Below, one piece after another: positions 53,847-63,352 of a stretch of DNA of 64,000 bases. Made by a program: the position numbers and the translations under genes. Position 1 is the first letter of the stretch; every line of letters begins with the position of its first letter. Location: the NCBI GenBank assembly GCA_029248405.1, contig JAQWJJ010000011.1:1-64000 (forward strand). The letters run 5' to 3'. The notes beneath the pieces are model-generated. The model was given only the letters and a program-made list of their open reading frames with translations, did no database searches and was not told where the DNA came from. This stretch comes from Flavobacteriaceae bacterium. Its GTDB lineage: Bacteria > Bacteroidota > Bacteroidia > Flavobacteriales > Flavobacteriaceae.

Positions 53847-54732
53847 TCCCGTATTACTTAATGAAACAGTAGGTGGCTTAGCGGTCAAGCCAGATGGGAT
53901 TTATGTCGACGTTACTTTTGGCGGTGGTGGCCATGCCAAGATGGTGCTTGATGCGCTTGGTCCTGAAGGGCGCTTGATCGCATTTGATCAAGATCAAGAC
54001 GCCCTGCGCAATGCTTTTGACGATGAGCGCTTTTTGTTGATCCATGAAAACTTCCGTCATCTCAAGCGTTTTTTAAAGTTTCATGGGGTGACCAAAGTCG
54101 ATGGCATTTTGGCTGATTTTGGAGTGTCGTCACATCAGTTTGACCGGCCTGAAAGAGGTTTTTCGACAAGGTTTGATGGTCAATTGGATATGCGCATGAA
54201 TCAGAATGACAGCCGTTCCGCTTATGAGATTGTCAATAATTACGAAGAGGTTGAGCTCGCTCGTGTCTTAAAAGAATACGGGGAGTTGCGGGCTGCTCCT
54301 GGGATGGCGCGCCTCATTGTTGCTGCACGAAGTGAGACACCTATTGCCACCACAGAAGATTTGAAGCACGCGGTTAGGCGATTTTTACCAAAGGCCAAAG
54401 AGCATAAGGTTTTGGCCCAAATTTTCCAAGCGATACGCCTCGAGGTCAATGACGAGTTGACCGTTTTGAAAGAATTTTTGTTGCAAACACAAGACCTTTT
54501 GGTCGCCGGTGGGCGCCTGAGTGTCATTTCTTACCATTCACTAGAGGATCGCCTGGTCAAAAGATTCATGCGTGATGGGTTGTTTGAAGGTGAGCCTGAG
54601 CGGGATGTGTTTGGGCGCACATTCGTGCCTTTTAAGCCTTTAGGGAAACTCATTGTGCCCACCGATCAGGAGATTAGAAATAACAATAGAGCACGCAGTG
54701 CAAAGTTGAGAATTGCAGAACGACGATCATGA
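53833..54732 (+). CDS. rsmH: 16S rRNA cytosine-1402 N4-methyltransferase RsmH
   Basis: A 299-residue SAM-dependent methyltransferase (MraW). It begins YHDPVLLNETV, has DVTFGGGGHAKMVLD (SAM binding), LADFGVSSHQFD, RGFSTRFDGQLDMRM and the C-terminal ISYHSLEDRLVKRF. The ATG at 53833 fits the family start; the frame from 53740 is mraZ shadow. Overlaps ftsL by ATGA. Confidence 0.96.
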   Translation: MSYHDPVLLNETVGGLAVKPDGIYVDVTFGGGGHAKMVLDALGPEGRLIAFDQDQDALRNAFDDERFLLIHENFRHLKRFLKFHGVTKVDGILADFGVSSHQFDRPERGFSTRFDGQLDMRMNQNDSRSAYEIVNNYEEVELARVLKEYGELRAAPGMARLIVAARSETPIATTEDLKHAVRRFLPKAKEHKVLAQIFQAIRLEVNDELTVLKEFLLQTQDLLVAGGRLSVISYHSLEDRLVKRFMRDGLFEGEPERDVFGRTFVPFKPLGKLIVPTDQEIRNNNRARSAKLRIAERRS

Positions 54733-55052
54733 AAGAAGGTTTTTTCAATATCATCAAAGGAACTTTTCTGGTCAATGACGATGCCCTGAAGAATTGGCAA
54801 TTCATCATTTTTCTTTCCATACTGACCCTGGCAATGATTGCCAGTGGGCATCAAGCTGACAAGAAGGTCCATCGCATCGCGCAACTCAGTAATGAGGTTA
54901 AAGACTTAAAAAGTCAATATGTTGATGTGCGCATGCAATTGATGACTGCCAAAATGGAGACCAAAATCATTGCTGCAATGGCAAAAAAAGGACTGTTCAT
55001 TTCGCAGGTCCCACCTCAGAAAATAGTGGTCGTATCAAATCCAGCCAACTGA
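54729..55052 (+). CDS. FtsL-like division protein
   Basis: A 107-residue bitopic membrane protein: a short cytoplasmic N-terminus, one membrane helix (about 24-42), then a coiled coil (about 50-85, VHRIAQLSNEVKDLKSQY). Size, topology and place between rsmH and ftsI match FtsL, which forms the divisome scaffold with FtsB and FtsQ. The sequence itself is poorly conserved, so the name rests on position and layout. One-base overlap with ftsI. Confidence 0.8.
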   Translation: MKEGFFNIIKGTFLVNDDALKNWQFIIFLSILTLAMIASGHQADKKVHRIAQLSNEVKDLKSQYVDVRMQLMTAKMETKIIAAMAKKGLFISQVPPQKIVVVSNPAN

Positions 55053-57040
55053 TGAGTCTAGAGCGCAACATTCTAAAGAGATTTTACCTTGTGACAGGGG
55101 GTATGCTTCTTTTGTCTGGTTGCATCGTTTTCAAGTTGACCCAAATTCAATTTGTTGAAGGAGAGCATTATCGTGCTTTGGCCGCCTCTAATAGCACAAA
55201 GAATGATACCATAGCGGCCAATCGAGGAAATATTTATGCGAACGATGGGAGCCTGCTGGCAACCTCAGTACCCAAATACGACATCAGATTTGATTCAAAA
55301 ACTGTCGGAAGCGAGGATTTTACTCAATTGATGCCTGATTTGGCACAAGCGCTTAGCAACAAATTGGGCAAAACACCATCATACTATCAAAGGCGTTTGC
55401 AAAAAGCACGGAGCGAGGGCAATCGTTATTTGCTTCTGGCTCGTGGATTAAGTTATTCTGATTACAATGAGGTCAGAAAAATGCCCCTGCTCAATAAGGG
55501 ACCTTATCGTGGTGGACTTATTGTAGAGCAAAAAACTGTTAGAGAGCACCCGCTGGGTAAAATTGCTGAGCGATTGGTCGGTAATGAACGCAGTGGCGCT
55601 CCTGGACGCTATGATATTGGATTGGAAGGCGCTTATGATCTTTACCTTCGGGGCAACGACGGTCATCGATTGAAACAAAAAATTGCCAAGGGACAATGGA
55701 AACCAGTTTCGGACGAAAATGAATTAGAGCCACAAGATGGCTTTGATGTTTTTACTACCATTGACATCAACATTCAGGATATTGCACATCATGCATTGCT
55801 CAAACAACTCGAGTATTATGAGGCGGAGCATGGTACTGTGGTGGTTATGGATGTGGCCTCTGGGGCCATTAAAGCTGTGGCTAACCTGGGCCGAACCTCC
55901 AAGGGAACATATTACGAAAAATTGAACTATGCTGTTGGCGAAAGCCACGAGCCTGGAAGTACCTTTAAGGTCATTGCTCTTGCAGCGGCCTTGGAGGATC
56001 GCGTGATAGATACTGCAACTATTGTAGATACCCGGCTTGGGAGTAAAGCATTTTATGGCCGCATGATCACCGATACCAAGGGTCATGGTAAAATTTCTGC
56101 AGCAAAGGCTTTGGAGGTGTCTTCTAATATTGGCTTGGCAAGTTTGATCGATGATGCCTACGAGAGCAACCCCGATCAGTTTTTGAATTTTCTGGAGCAA
56201 TGGGGACTAGACACGCCGCTTGGCTTGCCAATTACTGGTGAAGGATTGCCAGAAATTCCAAGACCAGGAGATGATAAATGGAGCAAAAATGCTCTTCCGT
56301 CTATGGCCTATGGCTATAATCTTAGGTTGACTCCTTTGCAAATACTGACGTTTTACAATGCGATTGCCAATGATGGCGTGATGGTCAAACCACAATTTGT
56401 TGAGCGCATTGTCAGCAATAACAAAGAGATCGCACGGTTTCCTTCTGAGGTGATCAACCCTAAAATTTTGTCAGACCAAAACTTAGGTGCGCTCCGCACA
56501 ATATTGCGCAATATTGTCCTGAGAGGAACCGGAAAAAGTTTGTCTTCCGAATATTTCTCTATGGCCGGAAAGACGGGCACTGCCCGTACAGAATATTGGA
56601 TGGCGGATTGGTCCGAAAACCGTCGTTACATTTCGTCTTTTGCTGGTTATTTTCCTGCAGATCAGCCCAAATATTCTTGTATCGTTGTCATCCATAAGCC
56701 CAGCACAAAGAAGGGGTACTATGGGGCAGACGTGACAGGTCCAGTCTTTAAGCGCATTGCGCAAAAAATTTATACCGATAGCCCATTGCGTGATACCATT
56801 GTTTTGGGACCTGAAATGACACCGCAGCTGGCGGATCAAGTGTCAAGCCCCTCATTAATTCACGAAGAAGCTTCTGGTGTTCCTGATGTCACAGGGTGGC
56901 CTGCAATGGATGCTTTGGCAGTATTAGAAAATTTGGGGTTAAAAGTTATGCTCAAAGGTGAGGGTAAAGTCGTGGATCAGTCATTAACAAAAGGATCTCC
57001 TATAGTTCAAGGAGATTTAATCATCATTACATTATCATGA
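55052..57040 (+). CDS. ftsI: Septal penicillin-binding protein (FtsI/PBP3 type) with PASTA domain
   Basis: A 662-residue transpeptidase. One N-terminal membrane helix (about 12-30), a dimerisation domain (about 50-215), and a transpeptidase domain with SxxK at EPGSTFK (about 300), SxN at SSNIG and KTG at AGKTGTAR. The C-terminus (about 610-662) is a PASTA domain starting GVPDVTGWPAMDALAVLENLG. Cross-links septal peptidoglycan with FtsW. Overlaps murE by ATGA. Confidence 0.94.
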   Translation: MSLERNILKRFYLVTGGMLLLSGCIVFKLTQIQFVEGEHYRALAASNSTKNDTIAANRGNIYANDGSLLATSVPKYDIRFDSKTVGSEDFTQLMPDLAQALSNKLGKTPSYYQRRLQKARSEGNRYLLLARGLSYSDYNEVRKMPLLNKGPYRGGLIVEQKTVREHPLGKIAERLVGNERSGAPGRYDIGLEGAYDLYLRGNDGHRLKQKIAKGQWKPVSDENELEPQDGFDVFTTIDINIQDIAHHALLKQLEYYEAEHGTVVVMDVASGAIKAVANLGRTSKGTYYEKLNYAVGESHEPGSTFKVIALAAALEDRVIDTATIVDTRLGSKAFYGRMITDTKGHGKISAAKALEVSSNIGLASLIDDAYESNPDQFLNFLEQWGLDTPLGLPITGEGLPEIPRPGDDKWSKNALPSMAYGYNLRLTPLQILTFYNAIANDGVMVKPQFVERIVSNNKEIARFPSEVINPKILSDQNLGALRTILRNIVLRGTGKSLSSEYFSMAGKTGTARTEYWMADWSENRRYISSFAGYFPADQPKYSCIVVIHKPSTKKGYYGADVTGPVFKRIAQKIYTDSPLRDTIVLGPEMTPQLADQVSSPSLIHEEASGVPDVTGWPAMDALAVLENLGLKVMLKGEGKVVDQSLTKGSPIVQGDLIIITLS

Positions 57041-58491
57041 AATCGCTCAAGGATCTTCTTTATCGGGTGCCTATTCAGGGTGTGGTTGGTGCCACAGGGA
57101 TCACGGTTGCTGAGATTTGCTTTGATTCGAGAAAAGTCGATTTGAACGATGTGTTTGTCGCAGTACGGGGCACCATGGTCGATGGCCATCACTACATCAA
57201 ACAGGCCTGCGATCAGGGCGCAATTGCCATAATTTGTGAGGAGCTCCCTCAGCACATCATCAATGGCATTACCTATGTTACGGTAACCGACGCCACTCAG
57301 GCCATGGCTTATATGGCAGATAATTTTTACGACCATCCTTCTGCAGCACTCACCCTTGTTGGAGTGACTGGGACTAACGGAAAAACAACAGTTGCGACCC
57401 TCTTGTATGACTTGTTCACGAAGTTGGGGCATCAAACTGGTTTGCTGTCTACTGTTGTCAATAGAATTGGGGCTATTGAGCGACCTGCAACCCACACTAC
57501 GCCGGATTCGCTTACGATCAATAAGCTTTTGAGAACAATGCTCGATCATGATGTGACGCACTGTTTCATGGAAGCCAGTTCTCATGGGATTGATCAAAAT
57601 AGAACGCTTGGGCTCACATTTGCCGGGGGAATTTTCACCAATCTCTCTCATGATCATTTGGATTATCATCATGATTTTAAATCCTATCGAGACGTCAAAA
57701 AAAGACTCTTTGATCAACTGCCTCAATCGGCATTCGCTTTGGTAAATCTTGATGATAAAAATGGCGCGGTCATGTTGCAAAATACCAAAGCGTCAAAGGT
57801 GACTTATGCCCAAAAATCCTTGGCGGATTACAAAGTGAATGTCTTAGAGCGCCAGCTCAGCGGTCAATTGATCAAAATCAATCAGCAAGAAGTTTGGGTC
57901 AAGTTGATCGGTGCCTTTAATGCCTATAACCTCTTGGCTATTTATGCCTGCGCAGATTTACTCAAGCAGCCTGGTGGAGAAACATTAAGGGTGTTGAGTA
58001 CTTTAGAAAGTGTCTCAGGCCGATTTCAATATTTTATATCGTCAACAGGGGTCACGGCGATAGTCGATTATGCCCATACTCCCGATGCGTTAGACAATGT
58101 TTTGTCTACAATAAATGACCTCAGAACGGGTAATGAATCTTTGATCACTGTGGTGGGTTGTGGCGGTGATCGTGATCCTGAAAAAAGACCCAAAATGGGC
58201 ACTATTGCTGCGTCGTGGTCGAGTAAGGTAATCTTCACTAATGATAATCCGCGTAACGAAGATCCACAACTTATTCTTCAGGCGATAGAGGCCGGTGTTG
58301 CGGCACAAGATTTTAAGAAATATGTGGTCATTGCAGACCGCGCTCAAGCCATAAAAACAGCGGTTCAAATGGCGGCGCCCAAGGATATTATTTTGATCGC
58401 TGGGAAGGGTCATGAGACTTATCAAGAAATAAAGGGGCAGCGATTTGATTTTAATGATCTGGAAATAGTCACTGATTTACTCACAAACTGA
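57037..58491 (+). CDS. murE: UDP-MurNAc-tripeptide synthetase MurE
   Basis: A 484-residue Mur ligase adding the third amino acid to UDP-MurNAc-dipeptide. ATP site [15 protein letters not shown] (about 108-122), central domain with SSHGIDQNR and C-terminal domain with DNPRNEDP; the DNPR motif selects meso-diaminopimelate rather than lysine. So the organism should have DAP-type peptidoglycan. Confidence 0.96.
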   Translation: MKSLKDLLYRVPIQGVVGATGITVAEICFDSRKVDLNDVFVAVRGTMVDGHHYIKQACDQGAIAIICEELPQHIINGITYVTVTDATQAMAYMADNFYDHPSAALTLVGVTGTNGKTTVATLLYDLFTKLGHQTGLLSTVVNRIGAIERPATHTTPDSLTINKLLRTMLDHDVTHCFMEASSHGIDQNRTLGLTFAGGIFTNLSHDHLDYHHDFKSYRDVKKRLFDQLPQSAFALVNLDDKNGAVMLQNTKASKVTYAQKSLADYKVNVLERQLSGQLIKINQQEVWVKLIGAFNAYNLLAIYACADLLKQPGGETLRVLSTLESVSGRFQYFISSTGVTAIVDYAHTPDALDNVLSTINDLRTGNESLITVVGCGGDRDPEKRPKMGTIAASWSSKVIFTNDNPRNEDPQLILQAIEAGVAAQDFKKYVVIADRAQAIKTAVQMAAPKDIILIAGKGHETYQEIKGQRFDFNDLEIVTDLLTN

Positions 58492-58501
58492 AACGAAACT
58501 G

Positions 58502-59734
58502 ATGCTCTATTATCTCTTTGATTACTTAGACCGAATGTATGACCTGCCTGGTGCCGGATTATTCCAATTCATCACCTTTCGTGCCGCTATGACGGCAATC
58601 TTATCGCTTTTTATTGCGACTTATTTCGGTCGGCGCATCATTGCTTTTTTACAACGCAAGCAAGTCGGTGAATCGATCCGTGATTTGGGACTAGATGGCC
58701 AAACTGAAAAGGCGGGAACGCCTACTATGGGAGGTATCATCATCATCTTAGCCACGATAATACCAGTATTACTTTTTGCTCAATTGGATAATATTTATGT
58801 CTTATTACTCATCGTAACCACGCTTTGGATGGGTGTGATCGGGTTCATTGACGACTACATCAAAAAATTCAAACAAGATAAAGATGGGCTGCCCGGCCGG
58901 TTCAAAATTATTGGTCAGATTGGCCTGGGGCTCATCGTGGGCGCGACCATGTATTTACATTCAGATGTTACAGTGCGACGGCCAATACCAAATGGATCAA
59001 AAATTGAGCAATCCAATGCCGCAAAGCCTTCCTCAATGTTTTATCCAGCAGAAAAAACACTTTTAACAACAATGCCATTTGTCAAGGACAATGAAATTAA
59101 TTATGAAAAGTTGGTCACTTGGATGGGGTCAGATTGGCAATCATATGCTTGGTTGATTTTCATTCCGATTGTTATTTTTATCATCACTGCAGTCTCCAAT
59201 GGCGCGAACCTTACTGATGGCATCGATGGTTTGGCCGCAGGGACCTCTGCCATCATTGGAGTGGCCTTGGCTATTTTGGCCTGGATTTCTGGGAATGTTA
59301 TTTTCTCAGACTATCTCAACATCATGTACATCCCCAACATTGGTGAGCTGTCCATCTTCATCATGGCTTTTGTCGGCGCACTGATCGGGTTTTTATGGTA
59401 CAATGCGTATCCAGCACAAGTCTTTATGGGCGATACGGGTAGCCTTACTATCGGCGGAATTATCGCGGTCATCGCCATTGCCATCCGCAAGGAATGGTTG
59501 ATTCCTATTCTGTGTGGTGTCTTTTTGATGGAAAATTTGTCGGTTGTTTTACAAGTAGGTTGGTTCAAATACACCAAAAAAAAATCAGGTGTCGGTCAGC
59601 GCATTTTTAAAATGGCGCCCTTGCACCACCATTATCAGGTCAAAGGCTATCATGAGAGTAAGATCGTGACTAGATTTTGGATTGTTGGAATTGTTTTGGC
59701 AGTACTCACTATAGTCACCCTAAAAATTCGATAA
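58502..59734 (+). CDS. mraY: Phospho-MurNAc-pentapeptide transferase MraY
   Basis: A 410-residue inner-membrane enzyme making lipid I. About ten membrane helices; motifs [19 protein letters not shown] (catalytic DD), [12 protein letters not shown] (nucleotide/Mg) and the [19 protein letters not shown] end. A long periplasmic/cytoplasmic insertion near residues 155-215 is larger than in E. coli MraY (360 residues) and is common in Bacteroidota. One-base overlap with murD. Confidence 0.96.
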   Translation: MLYYLFDYLDRMYDLPGAGLFQFITFRAAMTAILSLFIATYFGRRIIAFLQRKQVGESIRDLGLDGQTEKAGTPTMGGIIIILATIIPVLLFAQLDNIYVLLLIVTTLWMGVIGFIDDYIKKFKQDKDGLPGRFKIIGQIGLGLIVGATMYLHSDVTVRRPIPNGSKIEQSNAAKPSSMFYPAEKTLLTTMPFVKDNEINYEKLVTWMGSDWQSYAWLIFIPIVIFIITAVSNGANLTDGIDGLAAGTSAIIGVALAILAWISGNVIFSDYLNIMYIPNIGELSIFIMAFVGALIGFLWYNAYPAQVFMGDTGSLTIGGIIAVIAIAIRKEWLIPILCGVFLMENLSVVLQVGWFKYTKKKSGVGQRIFKMAPLHHHYQVKGYHESKIVTRFWIVGIVLAVLTIVTLKIR

Positions 59735-61074
59735 TGGGCAAGCAAAATCTAGTCGTATTGGGTTCTGGTGAGAGTGGCTGTGGTGCAGCATTACTCGGCA
59801 TCAAAAAAGGGTACGCTGTATTTGTGTCGGATCATAAGCCGCTGAGTGCCAAAGCGGAGAAGTTCATGTTGGAGCACGGGATTGATCATGAGCACGGTGG
59901 CCATACTATGGCCAGAATTTTGACAGCTGATGTTGTCGTGAAAAGTCCTGGAATTCCAGACCATCTCACACTGATCAAAGAGATTGTTGCCTCCGGGATT
60001 CCAGTCATTTCCGAAATTGAGTGGGGCTTTAGATTTACCCAAAAACCCATCATTGCGATTACCGGGAGTAATGGAAAGACCACAACGACTGCTATGATCC
60101 ATAAATTACTGTCTGATGCTGGTATTTCAGCAGGTTTAGGCGGTAATATTGGAAAGAGTTTTGCGGCCCAAGTCATGGGAGATGAGCCAGATTACTATGT
60201 TTTAGAAATCAGCAGCTTCCAGCTCGATGGCATGGTGGAGTTCAGACCGCATATTGCAGTGATCACCAATATTACACCAGATCATCTCGACCGCTACAAT
60301 AATAATTTTGATGCCTATATCGCCTCAAAGATGAGCATTTCGGCGCGCCAAAACAGCCAAGATCAATTGATCTATGACTGTGATGACCCTGTGCTGGCGC
60401 GAGAAGTGGCTAAGCGTAATTTTCGTGCCGAGTTACTGCCCTATTCCAATGAAGGGGTGCTGAAGCATGGCACTTATATCGACCACCAAACTTTAATGAT
60501 TCAAACCAACAAAAACACCATTAATATGCCAACTCTTGATCTTCAATTAGCAGGAATCCACAATACAAAAAACGCTATGGCTGCGGCTACCGTGGGCACC
60601 TTGCTCAATATCCGAAAGGAAACCATTAGGCAGTCTTTGGAGCACTTTCAAGGTGTGGAGCATCGCTTGGAGCACGTGCTTAAAATCAATAATGTCTCGT
60701 ATATTAATGACTCCAAGGCGACTAATGTCAATGCCACGTTTTACGCTTTAGAAAGCATGTCTGGACCGACTGTTTGGATTGTCGGTGGTCAGGATAAAGG
60801 CAATGATTATTCCAGTTTGTTGCCCTTGGTTAATGAAAAGGTTAAGGCTATTGTTTGTTTGGGTATTGACAACGATAAAATCATCCAGGCCTTTGGTAAT
60901 GTAGTGGACATGTTGGTGGAAACCTCTCGAATGGAAGATGCCGTGCAGGTCGCTTATAGGTTGGCAGATAGGGGAGAGCAAGTGTTGTTGTCTCCTGCAT
61001 GTGCCAGTTTTGATTTGTTCCAGGATTATGAAGATCGAGGACGCCAATTTAAGCAAGCTGTTCGCCAACTCTAA
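59734..61074 (+). CDS. murD: UDP-MurNAc-L-alanine:D-glutamate ligase MurD
   Basis: A 446-residue Mur ligase. N-terminal Rossmann-like LVVLGSGESGCGAALLG, central ATP site AITGSNGKTTTTAMIH and the C-terminal YINDSKATNVNATFYALES segment. The ATG at 59734 overlaps the mraY stop by one base; the longer frame from 59677 is mraY shadow. Confidence 0.96.
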   Translation: MGKQNLVVLGSGESGCGAALLGIKKGYAVFVSDHKPLSAKAEKFMLEHGIDHEHGGHTMARILTADVVVKSPGIPDHLTLIKEIVASGIPVISEIEWGFRFTQKPIIAITGSNGKTTTTAMIHKLLSDAGISAGLGGNIGKSFAAQVMGDEPDYYVLEISSFQLDGMVEFRPHIAVITNITPDHLDRYNNNFDAYIASKMSISARQNSQDQLIYDCDDPVLAREVAKRNFRAELLPYSNEGVLKHGTYIDHQTLMIQTNKNTINMPTLDLQLAGIHNTKNAMAAATVGTLLNIRKETIRQSLEHFQGVEHRLEHVLKINNVSYINDSKATNVNATFYALESMSGPTVWIVGGQDKGNDYSSLLPLVNEKVKAIVCLGIDNDKIIQAFGNVVDMLVETSRMEDAVQVAYRLADRGEQVLLSPACASFDLFQDYEDRGRQFKQAVRQL

Positions 61075-62270
61075 TGAAGTCTATATTCCAACATATCAAG
61101 GGAGATCGCGCTATATGGGCTGTTATAGCCTTGTTGGCCGTATTTTCTTTTTTGCCGGTGTACAGCGCTAGCAGTAATCTGGCCTATCTCTATGGAGATG
61201 GCAACACCTTAGGCTTTTTGATCAAGCATCTGGCGCATTTAATGTTGGGATTTGTCATTTTATACGGTGTACACCGCATCCCTTTTCATTATTTTAAGGG
61301 ACTCTCATTGATTGTTTTGCCTATTGTGATTGTTTTGTTGGTGGTCACTATGGCGCAGGGCACAACGATCGATGGTGCGAATGCTAGTCGCTGGATTAGA
61401 GTGCCAATTGTTGGTGTAAGTTTTCAGACCTCTGCTGCCGCCTCGGTGGTGTTGATGGTATTTGTGGCGCGCTATTTATCGAGAATTAAGGATAAGGCTG
61501 TGGCGTTTAAGGAGACGTTATTGCCCTTATGGTTGCCTGTATTTGGGGTTTTGATTTTGATTTTACCTGCGAACTTTTCTACGGCGGCTTTGATATTTGC
61601 CATGGTCTTGGTTCTTGTATTTGTTGGGGGATATCCCTTAAGATATCTCGGTGTAATTGTGGGGATTGGATTGACTTTTTTGACCATTTTTGTTTTGTCC
61701 GCTAAGGCTTTTCCTGGTGTATTTCCCAATAGAGTAGATACCTGGATGAGCAGAATCGAAACGTTCTGGCAACCCACAGAGGACAAGAAAAATGATTATC
61801 AAATAGAAAAGGCAAAAATAGCTATTGCCTCTGGAGGCTTAGTAGGATTGGGCCCTGGTAAGAGCGTGCAAAAGAACTTTTTGCCACAATCGTCATCAGA
61901 CTTTATTTATGCGATTATTGTAGAGGAGTATGGTCTTTCTGGCGCGTTGGTATTGCTGATGCTTTATTTATTTCTGCTTTTCCGACTGGTAGTGTTGGTC
62001 TATAAGACACAAAACTTTTTTGGGCGATTACTGGTCATTGGGCTTGGTATGCCCATTATATTTCAGGCGTTCATCAATATGGCAGTGGCGGTAGCTCTTT
62101 TTCCGGTGACTGGCCAAACTTTGCCTTTGATCAGCGCTGGAGGTTCTTCCATCTGGATGACTTGCCTTGCACTGGGGATCATTTTGAGCGTTAGTGCACA
62201 TCATTCGATGGTCCCTGAAGAGACCCAAGACGAACAAAATCCTTTAGACATACTCAGTGAAACCATATAA
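61074..62270 (+). CDS. ftsW: Lipid II polymerase FtsW
   Basis: A 398-residue SEDS membrane protein with about ten helices. SEDS landmarks: VYSASSNLAY near the N-terminus, GANASRWIRVP, and the C-terminal PVTGQTLPLISAGGSSIWMTC, with the catalytic Asp probably in NRVDTWMSRI. Polymerises septal glycan with FtsI encoded upstream. Overlaps murG by 14 bases. Confidence 0.94.
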   Translation: MKSIFQHIKGDRAIWAVIALLAVFSFLPVYSASSNLAYLYGDGNTLGFLIKHLAHLMLGFVILYGVHRIPFHYFKGLSLIVLPIVIVLLVVTMAQGTTIDGANASRWIRVPIVGVSFQTSAAASVVLMVFVARYLSRIKDKAVAFKETLLPLWLPVFGVLILILPANFSTAALIFAMVLVLVFVGGYPLRYLGVIVGIGLTFLTIFVLSAKAFPGVFPNRVDTWMSRIETFWQPTEDKKNDYQIEKAKIAIASGGLVGLGPGKSVQKNFLPQSSSDFIYAIIVEEYGLSGALVLLMLYLFLLFRLVVLVYKTQNFFGRLLVIGLGMPIIFQAFINMAVAVALFPVTGQTLPLISAGGSSIWMTCLALGIILSVSAHHSMVPEETQDEQNPLDILSETI

Positions 62271-63351
62271 ATTCATCATATCGGGAGGGGGTACAGGCGG
62301 TCATATCTATCCCGCTATTGCCATTGCCAATGAGTTGAAGCAGCGTTTTCCTGATGCCCACTTTTTGTTTGTGGGGGCAAAGGACCGCATGGAGATGGAT
62401 AAAGTCCCACAAGCGGGTTACTCTATCAAGGGATTGTGGATCAGTGGTTTTCAGCGTGGGCAATTGTTCAAAAACCTCTTGATACCGCTGAAATTAATCG
62501 CAAGCCTTGTGAAGTCTTTTGTGATTTTGCGCGCCTTCAAACCAGATGTGGTTATCGGTACTGGTGGATATGCCAGCGCGCCTTTATTGCGCACAGCCGC
62601 TTGGATCGGGGTGCCTTGTTTGATTCAAGAGCAAAATGGATATGCCGGTGTCACCAATAAATTATTGCGACAGCACGTCCAAAAGATTTGTGTGGCATAT
62701 GGTCAAATGGAGCGTTTCTTTCCGGCAGATAAATTAGTCTTTACAGGGAATCCAGTGCGCAAAGATTTGTTAGCAGACTTGCCAAATCGCCAAGTAGCGT
62801 TAGATTATTTTAACATCAACAGCAATTCCAGTAAGGTGTTGCTGGTCCTTGGCGGCAGTTTGGGTGCCCGTCGAATCAATGAATTGATCGCCTCGAGATT
62901 GTCCTATTTTGCCGACAATAATTTGACGCTGATTTGGCAATGTGGTAGTGCTTATTTCGCAGACAATAAGTCGCGTTCAGCACCAGAAGTCATCATTTTG
63001 CCCTTTATCGAGGATATGTCTATGGCTTATGCAGCCGCTGATTTTGTCATCTCTCGTTCGGGAGCACTTTCTGTATCAGAACTGTGCCTTGTTGCTAAGC
63101 CTGTTGTATTTGTGCCGTCGCCTAATGTTGCGGAGGATCACCAAACCAAAAATGCTATGGCCTTGGTCGATGAACATGCGGCCATCATGATACCTGAATC
63201 CGAATTGGACCAGTCTTTTGAAGGGGTCTTTGACCAGTTGCTCAATGATTTGACGCTACAACGGAAATTGACGGACGGGTTAAGGCGTTGTGCAAGACCC
63301 ATGGCCACCTCAGTTATTGCAGATGAAGTAGTAAAATTGATCAAAAACTGA
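62257..63351 (+). CDS. murG: UDP-GlcNAc:lipid I transferase MurG, GTG start
   Basis: A 364-residue GT28 glycosyltransferase making lipid II on the inner face of the membrane. N-terminal ISGGGTGGHIYPAIAIA, VIGTGGYASAPLLR and IQEQNGYAG bind lipid I; the C-terminal half has VLGGSLGARRINE and SRSGALSVSELCL for UDP-GlcNAc. The start is GTG at 62257, inside the ftsW end. Confidence 0.96.
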   Translation: MKPYKFIISGGGTGGHIYPAIAIANELKQRFPDAHFLFVGAKDRMEMDKVPQAGYSIKGLWISGFQRGQLFKNLLIPLKLIASLVKSFVILRAFKPDVVIGTGGYASAPLLRTAAWIGVPCLIQEQNGYAGVTNKLLRQHVQKICVAYGQMERFFPADKLVFTGNPVRKDLLADLPNRQVALDYFNINSNSSKVLLVLGGSLGARRINELIASRLSYFADNNLTLIWQCGSAYFADNKSRSAPEVIILPFIEDMSMAYAAADFVISRSGALSVSELCLVAKPVVFVPSPNVAEDHQTKNAMALVDEHAAIMIPESELDQSFEGVFDQLLNDLTLQRKLTDGLRRCARPMATSVIADEVVKLIKN

Positions 63352-63352
63352 T